NCBI GenBank assembly: GCA_021234155.1
Contig: JAJEKV010000061.1
Span: forward strand, 7,673,013 to 7,737,012
Reading direction: 5' to 3'
Length of the DNA stretch: 64,000 nt
Source of the DNA: Isoetes taiwanensis
Taxonomy: Eukaryota > Streptophyta > Lycopodiopsida > Isoetales > Isoetaceae
The notes below the pieces were generated by a model, which did no database searches, was not told the DNA's origin, and saw only the letters and a program-made list of their open reading frames with translations. The position numbers and the translations under genes were made by a program. Shown here piece after piece: positions 10,097 through 20,357 of this stretch (position 1 is the first letter of the stretch; every line of letters begins with the position of its first letter).

Positions 10097-11249
10097 TCAT
10101 CCCCATTCCACCACTGGGAGATGAGGATATCCGCCCTCTGGTGGGGGTCTCAAGGATGGTGGAAGGTCGCTTTCTGCAATCATTGTCGTAAAACGTTCCG
10201 TGGCTGAAAATTGGCCTGCGGGAACACAATAATTCATAAAACAAATTTCGACAACAGGACCGTGGACAAAAGAGACTTAGGCAGTAATACTTATAACCTC
10301 CTAAACATGTTCCCTATGAAAACACCTCTTATTAGTTTTGTTATCCCTACACCTAGACAAATTGCCTGCTTCATTGTGCATGAATCAGATTCTCATTCAA
10401 TGCAGACACGTAAGCTTAACATCTGTTAAGCATATTATTTCCAGATTATTGTGTGCTTCAGCACCCACCCAGCTCATCATCAATATTTCCAGCATGAATG
10501 CAGCAACACTACAATAGAACCAAGACGTAAAACTAACAGAAATCAAGCTCGGACATAATTTAAAGAAAAAGAAAGTGCAGTATAGATGGATTACCAGATG
10601 TAAAATTCCCTGTCTTGGATAACTTTGGTCTCATCATAGATGTCGCTGGCCAGTAGACATGTCCACTACCGGCACCAGCACCTGCACCTATTGTGAGTGA
10701 CAGCCCTACATGTCATTAAAACTCCAGAAGACTTAGATGCTTACCAGCTTCATGTGGCAATTGTCCTGGATGTATGTATTTGCAACTAAACCCATATTGG
10801 CATGCTCCCTGTCACGTCCTAACAATCAGTTGAAAAACTCGAAATGTTGTCCGTACTACAAATCTAATATCTTGATTGCTTTACTTTCTAGATTTTGGCA
10901 TCATAATGAGAGGCTGCAAATCTATAAGGGATACCGTTCTCATATACTGTGAACAAACTCCTCTGTTAAAGTCTGTAACAGAGAATTGTGACGGATCTGG
11001 AACAACGCAAAGACAAACAAAATTCAAAATCGAAGATTTGGCCAGAACATAAGCAGAAAAAAAGGAAGTCCAATTACTGGGCAGGGAAAAAGAAAAAGTT
11101 TAAGATAGAAACTGGGTACCTCGAAATGAATCAAACCACGCCTTCTTGGCTCGCTGATGCTGGATGCCTTGGAGATGGCGCCGTCTTGCAGACAAGGTAT
11201 CTTGAAACTGCTTGTCGCAATAGTCGCAGTAGTACTTAGGTGCGGGCAT
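10097..11249 (-). CDS. ZMAT5-like (SNRNP20): U11/U12 small nuclear ribonucleoprotein 20 kDa protein (ZMAT5-like), five exons
   Basis: Exons on the minus strand are 11249-11120, 10972-10935, 10808-10745, 10687-10595 and 10173-10097. All have GT-AG borders and join in phase to 402 bases (133 residues plus TGA). Residues 8-31 form a U1-type C2H2 finger (C8, C11, H25, H31) inside CDYCDKQFQD. Residues 50-69 form a CCCH finger (C50-x8-C59-x5-C65-x3-H69). The C-terminus has LPPSLRPPPEGGYP and ends VEWG, closely like human ZMAT5, the U11/U12-20K subunit of the minor spliceosome di-snRNP. The protein is shorter than the human one (about 170 residues), mainly between the CCCH finger and tail, where a Gly/Ala-rich linker sits. 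The ATG at 11249 is the only start placing the finger normally. A hairpin lies about 52-140 bp upstream. No frameshift is present, so it is likely functional. Confidence 0.9.
10809..10934 (-). other. Candidate U12-type intron (intron 2 of the 20K gene)
   Basis: The 5' splice site reads GTATCCCTT, matching eight of nine positions of the minor-spliceosome consensus GTATCCTTT. Upstream of the CAG acceptor there is no polypyrimidine tract. A TTTTTCAAC string ends 20 bases before the splice point, and it matches six of nine positions of the U12 branch consensus TTCCTTAAC at a suitable distance. The other three introns have ordinary donors (GTACCC, GTAAGC, GTAATC). The intron is 126 bases long. Class assignment is an inference from motifs. 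Confidence 0.6.
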
Positions 11250-11300
11250 TGGCTCCTGATTGTGGGAAACCCTAAGCGCTGTGTCACACTTAGGTATACA

Positions 11301-11390
11301 CTTCTACTTGCAATTCTGGCGTGGAAGGTGTGCCGACGTGCATCAGCGCAGCGCGGAGGCACACTGATACGCCAGAATTGCAAGTAGAGG
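11301..11390. other. Long stem-loop upstream of the 20K start codon
   Basis: CTACTTGCAATTCTGGCGT (11304-11322) and ACGCCAGAATTGCAAGTAG (11369-11387) are perfect 19 bp inverted copies. The pairing extends by about three more positions outward, allowing one wobble. Inside, GTGTGCC and GGCACAC pair again after a small internal loop, so about 90 bases fold into one rod. This shape fits a plant miRNA precursor, a fold-back element or a structured 5' leader or promoter. I do not recognise the arm as a known miRNA. Confidence 0.75.
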
Positions 11391-12525
11391 GCAATTATTG
11401 TCAGAATTTGCCGTGGTTTTATTTTGACATGGCAGTGACGTGGCATTGTATTTTCATTTTCCTTGTGATACTTCGGCGATGGCGCTTTTTTCGCACGTTT
11501 GCACAAACGAGGGTGGAGACTTTGGAGCGATTTGAAGGCATCCACGTTGCAGCCAGCTGGGATTATTGTGCACGTGGAAAGCCTCAGAGTCGTTGGATTT
11601 GATCTACGATCATGAAAATTCCTCGAAATTCCAGATGGGTGTGATCTACTACGATCATGAAAATTCCTCGAAATTCCAGATGGGTGCTTGGGAAGTTATC
11701 TCCGCGATGGGGAGAATTAGCGATCGAGGTGATTTTCACAAAATCAAATTGGATTGTTCTCTCGGTAGCAGTTCCATTCTTAGAATCTGGTACGTTCCTT
11801 TTTTTTTGAAATTTATATCCAGTTCTTAATTTACAGTCCGGCATAATTCTCCTGCCATAAGAAACAACGTGCATTAGTCCTTCTATCAAGGTAGAGCAAC
11901 ATAACTAAAAATTGCTAGTAGAATCAAGGGATGAGAGTTGTTTGCGGAAGAAAAGGTATTGACGTCCACAGCAAAATGGTCAGGCTAAGGCTTAGAACAG
12001 TCTGAAAATGCAGTGCCCTCAATCAGCTACATTCACATACTTGTAAAGAAATTTTATTTTGCTTCCTATTATCCAATAGCAGTAATAGCCGCTTCTTGGG
12101 AGGGAGCCACTGTCGACTAAAGCAAATAATATCCATCTAGGGTAAACTCCGCTTACTGTCTTGTATAGCTTGCCTTTTAATTTTCAGGCATTTTTTTAAT
12201 CTGAAGGTTGCAAGTCCATCTGCGGTCGTGTTCTCTTCAAGGATTCTTAGCTTTTTTATTTGATTCACATATGCTAGTCTTTGTAAAATGGACCTATGTG
12301 CAAGCAAACATGCCATTTCCTTGTGCTTTAAGGCATGGTCAATACTTTGAAAAAGATATGTCATGCTGGAGATCCTGCAAGCCCATGCTTTTCTGCATTC
12401 CCTTGTGCATAGCCTATGCTATTTAGTAGTATAAAGACTCTCAATAGCTGCAATTTCTGAAATGCATGGCAACTCTGATTTGTTTTCTAAGCCCTTGATG
12501 TAATCTTCAAACTGGTGTTAAACAG
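11391..12525. other. Possible bidirectional promoter and 5' region of a plus-strand gene
   Basis: This stretch lies between the start of the minus-strand 20K gene and the first exon-like segment of a plus-strand gene. It holds a 42/45 bp tandem duplication. An ATG near 11712 is followed by a GT-type donor near 11791, but I could not link that segment in phase to the next exon. Otherwise nothing is recognised. Confidence 0.3.
11600..11686 (+). repeat. 42/45 bp tandem duplication
   Basis: TGATCTACGATCATGAAAAT... (11600-11641) is repeated at 11642-11686 with only a TAC insertion (TGATCTACTACGATC). Both copies end CCAGATGGGTG. The near identity implies a recent duplication. Confidence 0.9.
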
Positions 12526-15500
12526 AGGAGATGCGAGCGAATTGGCAAAGGAGTTTGTCTCTATTGCACATGACTTTAATGGACGAAAGTATATTGCAAG
12601 AATAGAAACGGCACTTCATTTGAAGGTATCATTCAAGCGTTGTCATAAGTTAGATTTGGTACATTTATGGTTTTCATCGGAACCTCCAATGCTCATCTAA
12701 GAATTACATTGTGCCTTTGATATTCATATGCACTTTTTGGTTCTTTGTTCTGGTTGTTTGTTTCTATTGAAACCCTATTCTATTGCTTCAAGCATGGATG
12801 ATCAATTCCTTGCAGATGCCATTTACCAGGATTTGATCCTTTAGCTTATTCTTTGCAGATGTTATTTACCAGGATTTGATTCTTTAGCTTTTGTTGCTTC
12901 GTTTTGTTTGTATTGGATCCGTATTCTATTGCGTCAAGCCTGAATGGTCAATTCTTTGCAGCGGCCATTTGCCAGGATTTGATACTTCACTCTATTCTAT
13001 TCTATTCTTGAACTGAATCTACATGCCCTTATCCTAGTGTTGACCTGCAAGTGCAGATATTTTACTGAAAAAATAGATGTCTCCAGGTTTGATGGTAGTT
13101 GCTTGTAGAAGCCAAATGATATCCATAATAATATTCTTGGCGATTCTAGAGTGTCTACATCTTGCAATTTTAAAGTGTCTAACTTTGAACAGTTCTTCGG
13201 TGGCTGCTGATTAATTTAATTTGGTTCTCTCTACCATTTTGCAGTAAGATGGCATTTGCTCTGGGTACAATTATCAGACAATTATACTGAGGTTGTTGCC
13301 TATTTAGGATAACATTTTCCTCCTGGTTGTGATTGGGCAGAAACAACAACGTTGTATTCTTTGATTTTGGCCCTTTAGGTATACTTGTTTTTGTATCCTC
13401 GCTCTGTCGATCAAAACACGTTTTTGTAAGTTTGGATTGTTGATCCCGCCGTTCTTGATCCCGGCCAAGGTGCATGCTCTTGAACGTTTCACCAACATGG
13501 TTTTAGTTACACGACCCCTTGAATATCAAGAGCAATCATCATTAGTTCCTATAGTTCTCTGGATCTTCAATTCTTTAGGATTTCTTTTTATTTTACGCTG
13601 CATTTTCTGAGGTCTACTTCCACTCTAATTTATTTTATCATACTGTTGCATTTTTTGTAAGCAATGGCAAGACCATGTTGTATGGAAATCTGCCTTCCTT
13701 TCTCAATCGAGGTGCAGTTTTGCAATTGTTGCTTGTCACAATCAAAGTAAATTATAAACAGTGTATCACTTGATCCTTTTCATGAATGGACTCTTCTATC
13801 TCCTACCCCTTTTCATGAATGGACTCTTCTATCTCCTGCCAGGCAGCATATTATTCTAACTTCCAATCCCATAAACCATTCAAAAGACTTTATTAACAGA
13901 AGATTGATCACACATATTAGGCCTTTGTCAATCAACTTTTAGGCATGGTAGCAGCACGTCACAGAGTCAAAGAGATTTGTCGTCAGCCTTGTAGCTATTG
14001 AAGGCATTAACATATCACTCTAGCTAGTGCTGATGTATGATTTAGAATTGCACAGATAGAGGCCAAAAATAGCTTGGTGAAGGACCCATATCTGGTTGAT
14101 GGCTTACAGTCATGCTGCAAATTATCAAGCAAGAATAAGGTGAGTATTTAAGGGTAGTTATTTCAAACTCAGTAACTTCAAGGTCGTTGTAGACTTAAAC
14201 TTCCATTTCGATTGAAAATGTTCTTCAGTCTTGCAAGCATAACGAGAGGTGAGCAATATAATCGTGTTGTAAAGTGTCTTGAGAAGTAGCTTTCATAGGA
14301 CTTCTTTTACCGATCCAGTGATGTATTGCATGATTATTTGGCATTGAATCCCTGCAAATGATATGACATTGCAACTGCAGAGCATGCCCAAATGATGCAG
14401 CACCTAAACCGTCTAACCCACCACATGATCCCACCAACATTAAACATATAGTAAGAAGGGTGCAATTATATAATTCAAATCCATAGAGGTCCTCATGATA
14501 TATTTATCAGACAATGTAACCTCAAGATATTTATATACAGAATGCTTTTACGCATTGTCTTTCTCTTGTTTACAAATCATTTGAGAGCAAAATGACATCC
14601 ATTATTGCGTGTGCAATCGCAAAACACAAGTAGGTGTCATGATATTTTTTTGTAAAAGCATCGCTAGGGCATGTACTTGTGCAATCCTGCAAGGGAAACT
14701 ATACACATAGCCTACTTATCCAATTCAAGAGTTGCAATAAAAAGCATGTCCTCGTGAGACAAATAGTTACGCGATTAGTTTGTGCTTGAAGTTTCAGGAT
14801 CGTATTTCTTCCAAACACATGAGCTAGGATCATTCATGGATTTCAGACTTGCTACTCTTTCACCGACACATATTGTTTCAAATGTGTAACTTTCCCGCAA
14901 TTACGAAAGTAGTCCGCCATTGCGGTGTTTGGTCTAGGTGCACTTGGACTTGCAGTGAACATCTGTTAAAGTTTCTCAATTTATATTAAAGTTTTAATGT
15001 TGCACATGTGCATTTTATTGACACAATTATTTTTATGCAGGTTATGATAGGTGCAAAAATCTGCCGCTTCTTAATGGCATTAATACCAACCACGCCAAGG
15101 TCAATAAGGGTATTTATTTATCACTCTCATTATTGCAAAATAGAGGTCATATCTTGCACATGTCTTGTTCGCATTTGTTTAACAGCCAAAGCTCTCGTGA
15201 GAAACTGATCTTTCAACTCCAAAGAACTGGATAAGCCGGTGGAACATGTAGTCTAGATTATTTAAAGAAAGGGGCCCCACGGAAGTTAATATAACCCTAT
15301 ATATATTGCGGGTAATTCAAACGATGACATAGGGGATGTAGACTACAACCGTGAGTGTCTAGAAATAAAGGGGTCATGCAATCAACGATGAATGCTATCA
15401 CATAGTATGTCTGTCAAAATTTGATGTACCAAAGAAGAAGCGTAAAAGATATTTTTTGTGCTTTTGCTCATTCAAGAACATATAGTAAATGGTCCCGAGT

Positions 15501-17523
15501 CGGTGCCCGATTCGGGTGACCAACTCATTTGTCTATTTTCTTATCACGGAAGCTTGTTTGAAGCAAACGAGCATTTGATAAGATTCCGTAACCCAAGTGC
15601 TCATTCATGGGGCTGCGGTTCTCTCCGCCAAATGGCAAATTTGGACAATCTAAAACTTCCTTCAATTGTCCTATAGGATGTTGTCTATGAAAAGGCGACA
15701 AATATATTTCATGTGCTATCCTCGGGCTTGTGCGGTAGCAAAATCTCTTTTGCAAGGAAGAGTCATTCATCATGGGATGACCGGAAAGTGGCATCGAACA
15801 TGACAAGTGCTTTGGGAAATTCTTGCCGGATAATGATGCTAAGTGTTGGAGTTTGCAAGAGGCATAACGCTTTTACAACATGCCAAATCAGGATGTGGTC
15901 TCATGGAATACAATAATTGCGGGATATGTTCAGCATGGAGAAGGTTCTCCGGCTTTTCCCGATCTGAGGAGAAATGCGATATGCAGATGATGTTACCTTT
16001 CTAAGCACCTTGAAAGCGTGTTCTAACATAGGAGAGGACCATGCATGAAGAGCTTATGAAGAGTGGACTGCGGTCCGGTTGCTTATCTATGCCAAATGTG
16101 GTAGTCGGAAGAGTCATGCAATGTCTTTTGAACGTTCACAAGATCGAGATGTTGTATCGTGAAATGCAATGGGAAGAACATATGCCCAAAATGGAGATGG
16201 TCTTCCAGCTCTAGAATGCTTTGAGAAGATGGAGCAGGAAGGCGTGAAACAAAATGAAGTTACCTCTTTGAATGCCCTAAAAAGCTTGCACTAGTATAGC
16301 TTTAATAGGAGAGGAGGGGCTTATCCATATCAAGTTAATCAAAAGCAAACTCCTGCCAAGCTCTCCTTTGGGCAGTGCTCTAGTAGATATGTATGCTAAA
16401 TGTGGAAGTTTGGAGGAGTCATTACATGATATTTAATAAAAATATAGTTTCATGGAATGCAATGATTGCAGGATATGCCTTTGCATGGAGAACATTGCTC
16501 AGCCCTAGAATGCATGGAAAGGATGACGCTAGAAGGTATCGAGCCAAACATGGGGTGGAGTAATTTGCGGCATATGTAACATGGAGAAGTATGTTTAGCT
16601 TTAGAATGTTTTGATAAAATGAAATTATAATTTCTAGTGTCCCGAAGGCATGTGCAGAAGTAGGGGTGAAGAGACCAAGGTAAGTTATACATAATGAAAT
16701 TGTTAAAAAGGTGGCCTGCAATTAGATCTTTGTGGGGAGCGGTTTGGTTGATATGTATGTAAAATTTGGTTGCCTAGAAAAGCATACAATGTCTTTTTGA
16801 ATGATTGCCAAACTTATCAAGGTTAGAGGGGTAAGTCTATGCATATATTTAAGATTTCTTTAAACCCGTCTTTTTAGTGCCATACTTGAAAAATATGAAC
16901 TTCTTAAGCTAAATTCTGATTCAGGTTGGTGCTTGCATCTTTGCTTCTCAAGAATCTTTCAAGTTCTGGCGGAAGGTTAGTAATCCCTTTTCCGCCTTTT
17001 GAGTTTGACCCAATGTTGCTTGCTTGGTTATGTAAGATTTTTGTCTTGTCCATTTTGCGAGAGGAGCCCAACAAAAAAGTCTTTGGAGAGGATGGTGAGC
17101 AAGGAATGCTTATAGTGGGGTATGATAATATCTGGTCTTATGATTCCGGAATAAGGTGGAGACGTCATGGACTAAATTTCTGTAGTGAACCTATTGAATG
17201 CCATCATGCAAGACCTGTAGATTTCTGTTTTGTTGCGAATGTTCTGATGATGGGGCATGCTTGTTTTTTTTTAATTGAAGGCCCTGGTAGGGCATACTTG
17301 TTATATACTAGGTGGAATATGTTTAAATCACATAGATGCATGTGGGTATTAAGACTGTCATTATGTATCTGTACAGAAAAATGCAATGCTTGGAGGTGCA
17401 TTAACAGGACCAGCACTCTCTTTAACTGAGCCAAAAATGTTGCATCACCGTATTGTTTGTGGGGCTATAGCTGGAGGAGCTCTTGCGACAATAGCTGAAT
17501 TTCTATGCAGCCACCTTGCATGA
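12526..17523 (+). CDS. Candidate Tim17/Tim22/Tim23 (PRAT)-like multi-exon gene, 5' end not found
   Basis: Five exon-like segments with splice borders keep one frame when joined: 12526-12625 (ELAKEFVSIAHDFNG), 14056-14139 (SLVKDPYLVDGLQSCCKLS), 15041-15109 (VMIGAKICRFLMALIP), 16925-16975 (VGACIFASQESFKFWRK) and 17377-17523 (LGGALTGPALSLTEP then GAIAGGALATIAEFL, stop at 17521). Donors include GTGAGT at 14140 and GTTAGT at 16976. The Gly/Ala-rich hydrophobic C-terminus resembles the membrane helices of Tim17/Tim22/Tim23 or OEP16-type organelle membrane proteins, the basis for the name. The three internal exons are all multiples of three, which makes the joining plausible but not proven. The start codon exon is not identified. 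The third intron carries a PPR pseudogene. Alternatively, only the last two exons belong together. Confidence 0.42.
12807..12990 (+). repeat. Three copies of a ~40 bp motif inside a larger duplication
   Basis: The phrase CCTTGCAGATGCCATTTACC followed by AGGATTTGAT..TTTAGCTT occurs at 12807, 12849 and, more diverged, 12952. A longer flank (TATTCTATTGC.TCAAGC.TGAATGGTCAATTC) is also shared by 12777 and 12920. Nested duplication is likely. Confidence 0.75.
13775..13840 (+). repeat. 33 bp tandem duplication
   Basis: CCTTTTCATGAATGGACTCT followed by TCTATCTCCT occurs at 13775 and again at 13808, almost identical. Confidence 0.9.
14140..15040. other. Intronic or intergenic stretch, nothing recognised
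   Basis: AT-rich sequence between two candidate exons. No coding frame, RNA or element identified. Confidence 0.35.
15500..16830 (+). pseudogene. Pentatricopeptide repeat (PPR, PLS-type) pseudogene
   Basis: Scattered over all three plus-strand frames are phrases of plant organellar PPR proteins: GSLFEAN..., CSFMG / AHSWG, RACAVAKSLLQGRV, MPNQDVVSWNTIIAGYVQHG (near 15872-15930), MEQEGVKQNEVTS, LVDMYAKCGSLEES (near 16386-16430) and VSWNAMIAGYA. The order matches successive 35-residue repeats, with MYAKCG and VVSWN at the usual places. Many stops and frameshifts interrupt the frame, so it is dead. These proteins normally act in RNA editing or splicing in organelles. No introns are apparent. It lies in an intron of the candidate PRAT-like gene. 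Confidence 0.85.
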
Positions 17524-17852
17524 GTATTGATTTGTTTTATCCATTGTATTCCATAAGGACATGCTACAATTTGGCATTTGCTCGAAGATTCTGGAAAAAA
17601 CTGTACTATTTGGTGCCCTAATTCGACTTTAAGCATTATCTTCAAAATAGAATAGCTTTAAAACATTACACTTACAAATAAACACAGGTTAAAAAGTAAG
17701 CCAAAAGAACATAGCTCCTCAATGTGTGGATAAGTCTGGAAGCTCGAACTACATTATAGAATCGTATTCAATTTTATATCACAAAACAAAATACCACCTA
17801 CATCATATCCTACAATTTGCTATGCAAAATAATCAAACGTGCTTTTGACTAG
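17524..17852. other. Non-coding, nothing recognised
   Basis: Probable 3' flank of the plus-strand candidate gene. No other signal seen. Confidence 0.35.
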
Positions 17853-18290
17853 TTTTTTTTTTTTTTTAAAGGACGACAAACTTTATTCACCAACTAAAAA
17901 CTAGAGCAACATAAAATGCAAAGACAGGATTATAACCTCAGTGGACAAACTGATCCAACTGAGCACAACCACCTGCCTATGCAAAAGAATGAATCTGAAG
18001 GTAAGTATGCCAGATCAGTACTTTCTTCTCTTGATCAAGAGAAGAGCAATTGTAAGCCATAACAATTTTATTTTGCGCCCACTGAAGAACAATCTCATCT
18101 GCAGTATCTACGCCCTTAAAGATAAACAACCTCCTTCTCTTCTAGATTGACCATAAAAGCCAGCCACATGCGAGATGAAAAGCTCGTTTCCGTAGTTTGG
18201 GCCAAGCATCAGGATAGATAGCAAGCAAAATTTGCTGGCTAGATCGAGACGTGCCAAATAGGGTCAGCAACCAAGACCATGCCTGCCGAA
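17853..18290 (-). mobile_element. 5'-truncated LINE 3' end with poly(A)
   Basis: Fifteen T residues at 17853-17867 represent a poly(A) tail on the minus strand. Upstream on that strand a frame reads AFHLACGWLLWSI, stop, then RRLFIFKGVDTADEIVLQWA, which resembles the extreme C-terminus of plant L1 ORF2 proteins (typical form HL..W.LWK.RN..IF...). The insertion is short and 5' truncated, as usual for LINEs. The 5' boundary near 18290 is approximate and no clear target duplication was found. Confidence 0.6.
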
Positions 18291-18485
18291 GGCTATGGCA
18301 CCTTCTATGCTGCCTTCTATAGTTGATACTTCGGCTATGGCGCCTTCTTCGCCTTGGCTGTCCGCAAGATCAGAGCGCTTGCAAGGTCATGGCGCCTTGG
18401 CGCTGCAGGAAGAACATGGCGCTGCTGCAAGATCATGGCGTCTTGGCGCTTGCAAAGATCATGGCGCCTTGGCGTTTTTGTCGTC
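18291..18485 (+). repeat. GC-richer minisatellite built on ATGGCGCCTT
   Basis: The motif (T)CATGGCG(C/T)CTTGGCGCT recurs several times between 18291 and 18485, mixed with AAGATCATGG and GCTGCAAG. Units are 20-40 bp and imperfect. Confidence 0.65.
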
Positions 18486-18554
18486 TAGGCCTTTACAATG
18501 TTTTGTTTGATGATATTCAAGTTAAAGATCAAAGCAAGCATACTTCTACGGCGA

Positions 18555-18840
18555 TATTTTTCTGCCGCTTCTTTCTTTCCTATACTTGCTTTCATTGCTT
18601 TCTTTGCTTTATTCTTTCTTGTACTTTGCATTCTTTGTTTCTTTGCTTTCCATCACTTCTTTCTTTCCTATACTTGCTTTTGTTTGTTTTCTTTGCTTTA
18701 TTTCTTTCCTATAACTTGCTTTCTTTCTTTCTTTCTTTCTTTGCTTTCTACCGCTTCTTTCTTCTCTATACTTTACTTTCGTTTCTTTCTTTACTATACT
18801 TTGCTTTCTTCTGTCGTTTCTTTCTTTCCTATGTGCCAAG
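18555..18840 (+). repeat. Pyrimidine-rich degenerate tandem array
   Basis: About 285 bp consist of CTTTCTTTCCTATACTTGCT, CTTTGCTTT and TTTCTTTCTTT in changing order. Purines are rare on this strand. The related repeat directly upstream ends where this begins. Confidence 0.75.
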
Positions 18841-20297
18841 TTACGTGAAGTTACAAGAGCTAAGGAAGAGCTATACATTCGGGACGCTTCTGAAGATCTT
18901 ATCCTTCCAAAAACGAGAAGGAAAAAACAGAGCACGGGGCTGGGATTGAGGCCAGCCATTTGAGGATTGAGAAAAATGCTGGCAGATCCAAGAAGAGTCT
19001 AATTTGCAGATGGAGCAGAGCAGAACAGAGAAAAATGGTTTGTTTAGCAGGGTTCTGGTTCCAACTCCTCCGCAAACAGGTCTGTGGTTCTTTAAGAAGA
19101 TTTTCATATTTTATGTAACCTTTTCCAATCTGTTGCTAGGGTACGGTTTCACTGGGGTTCAATTCCCTAGCTAGTAAATAGAAATCTCCTGTAAATAAAT
19201 AGAAACTAGAATGCAAGACAGAATACAAGGCAGAATGCAAGTAATAGCAAGCAGTGCAAGTAGAGATCTTGAAACCAGAAAAGCGTGCAAAATTTTTACT
19301 CACGTTTCCCCTGTTTTTACTCACGCTTCTGCATTTTTACATGCTTATTGTGTCGCTTTTACTCACCTTCCTGCTTTTTTTACTTGTCTTTTTTTAATAA
19401 TAGCTTTATGCATGCCACGTGGCGGCGCTGGATTGGTTCAATCGTCCTTTACGTTAGGACAAAGGCCTCTTAGCCAACTTTCCCGGTCAGCACGGAGGCC
19501 CACTTGACATGTGTCAAGGCATTTCCAATAGCGCCTTGACATGTCTCGGCGTTTCTTATCCTCAAAACACAAAACTCAGCATCTCGCATGCCGGTGTTTC
19601 TACACAGATTTTTACCCTGCATTCTGCTGCTTTTACTCCGCATTTAGCTGTTTCAAACTCGCATTTCACTGATTCTACCTCGAAATTTGGTCACAGAATT
19701 GAAGATAAGTTTTCTTTCTGGAAAATGAACATAAAAGGACTTTTTGTGGAATTTACCACCAAATTACATTTTCTTTTCTTACATTTACTACCAATTTTTC
19801 GCTCACACTATCTCCGCCTGATTTGGGTCATTAAACAAATAACTGAAAACCCTTCCGTGCTTCAATACGTAAACCCTTCCAAATTTCCTTCAAATCTTGA
19901 AGGGTTTTCATAGTGAAGTCTGGAAGGGTTTCCGGTAAGAATAGAATCAAGCGGACTTTGTGGGTGGAATATATCCACCGCTAATTAATTCTTAGAATTA
20001 AATTCTTACGGCTATTCTTGAAGAGCCTTTCCAGGAAAGAAATTTTTTTTGTTCTCGGCAATTAGCGATTCAGGAATTGTTTCAGTCGTTTGAATTGGCG
20101 ATGTAGGAAGTGTTTCAGTGGTTCAAAAGGGTTTAATAGCGTCAATCAGGGTACAGAGAAGGGTTTCCTTCAATTTTCTTTTCTGCTTCAATTTTTTCTT
20201 TTTTTTTCTGCTTTTACCTATTCTATGCGTTTCAATTTATGGAGTTCCGCTTCAATTTGCCCTTACACGCAAGGAGATTGCTAAAAAGAGTACGTAA
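18841..20297. other. Non-coding, possible LTR-derived sequence
   Basis: No gene recognised. Scattered direct repeats occur, such as AGAATGCAAG/AGAATACAAG near 19210 and TTTTACTCAC three times near 19300. A phrase CTGCTTTTACCTATTCTATG near 20209 recurs as CTGCTTTTGCCTACTCTATG near 20519. The origin is unclear. Confidence 0.35.
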
Positions 20298-20357
20298 TAC
20301 TATGCTAGAATTTAGTTTTATTTGCTATACTATGGTAGAATCTAGTTTTATTTGCTG
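20298..20357 (+). repeat. 30 bp tandem duplication
   Basis: TACTATGCTAGAATTTAGTT (20298) and TACTATGGTAGAATCTAGTT (20328) head two adjacent 30 bp units. Confidence 0.8.

Noticed and set aside
11024..11545. 173-codon minus-strand frame
   Set aside because: It overlaps exon 1 of the U11/U12-20K gene in a different frame and reads through the hairpin. The spliced gene model is far better supported.
19140..19165. GGGGTTCAATTCCC, resembling a tRNA T-arm
   Set aside because: No acceptor stem, D-arm or anticodon arm at the right spacing on either strand.
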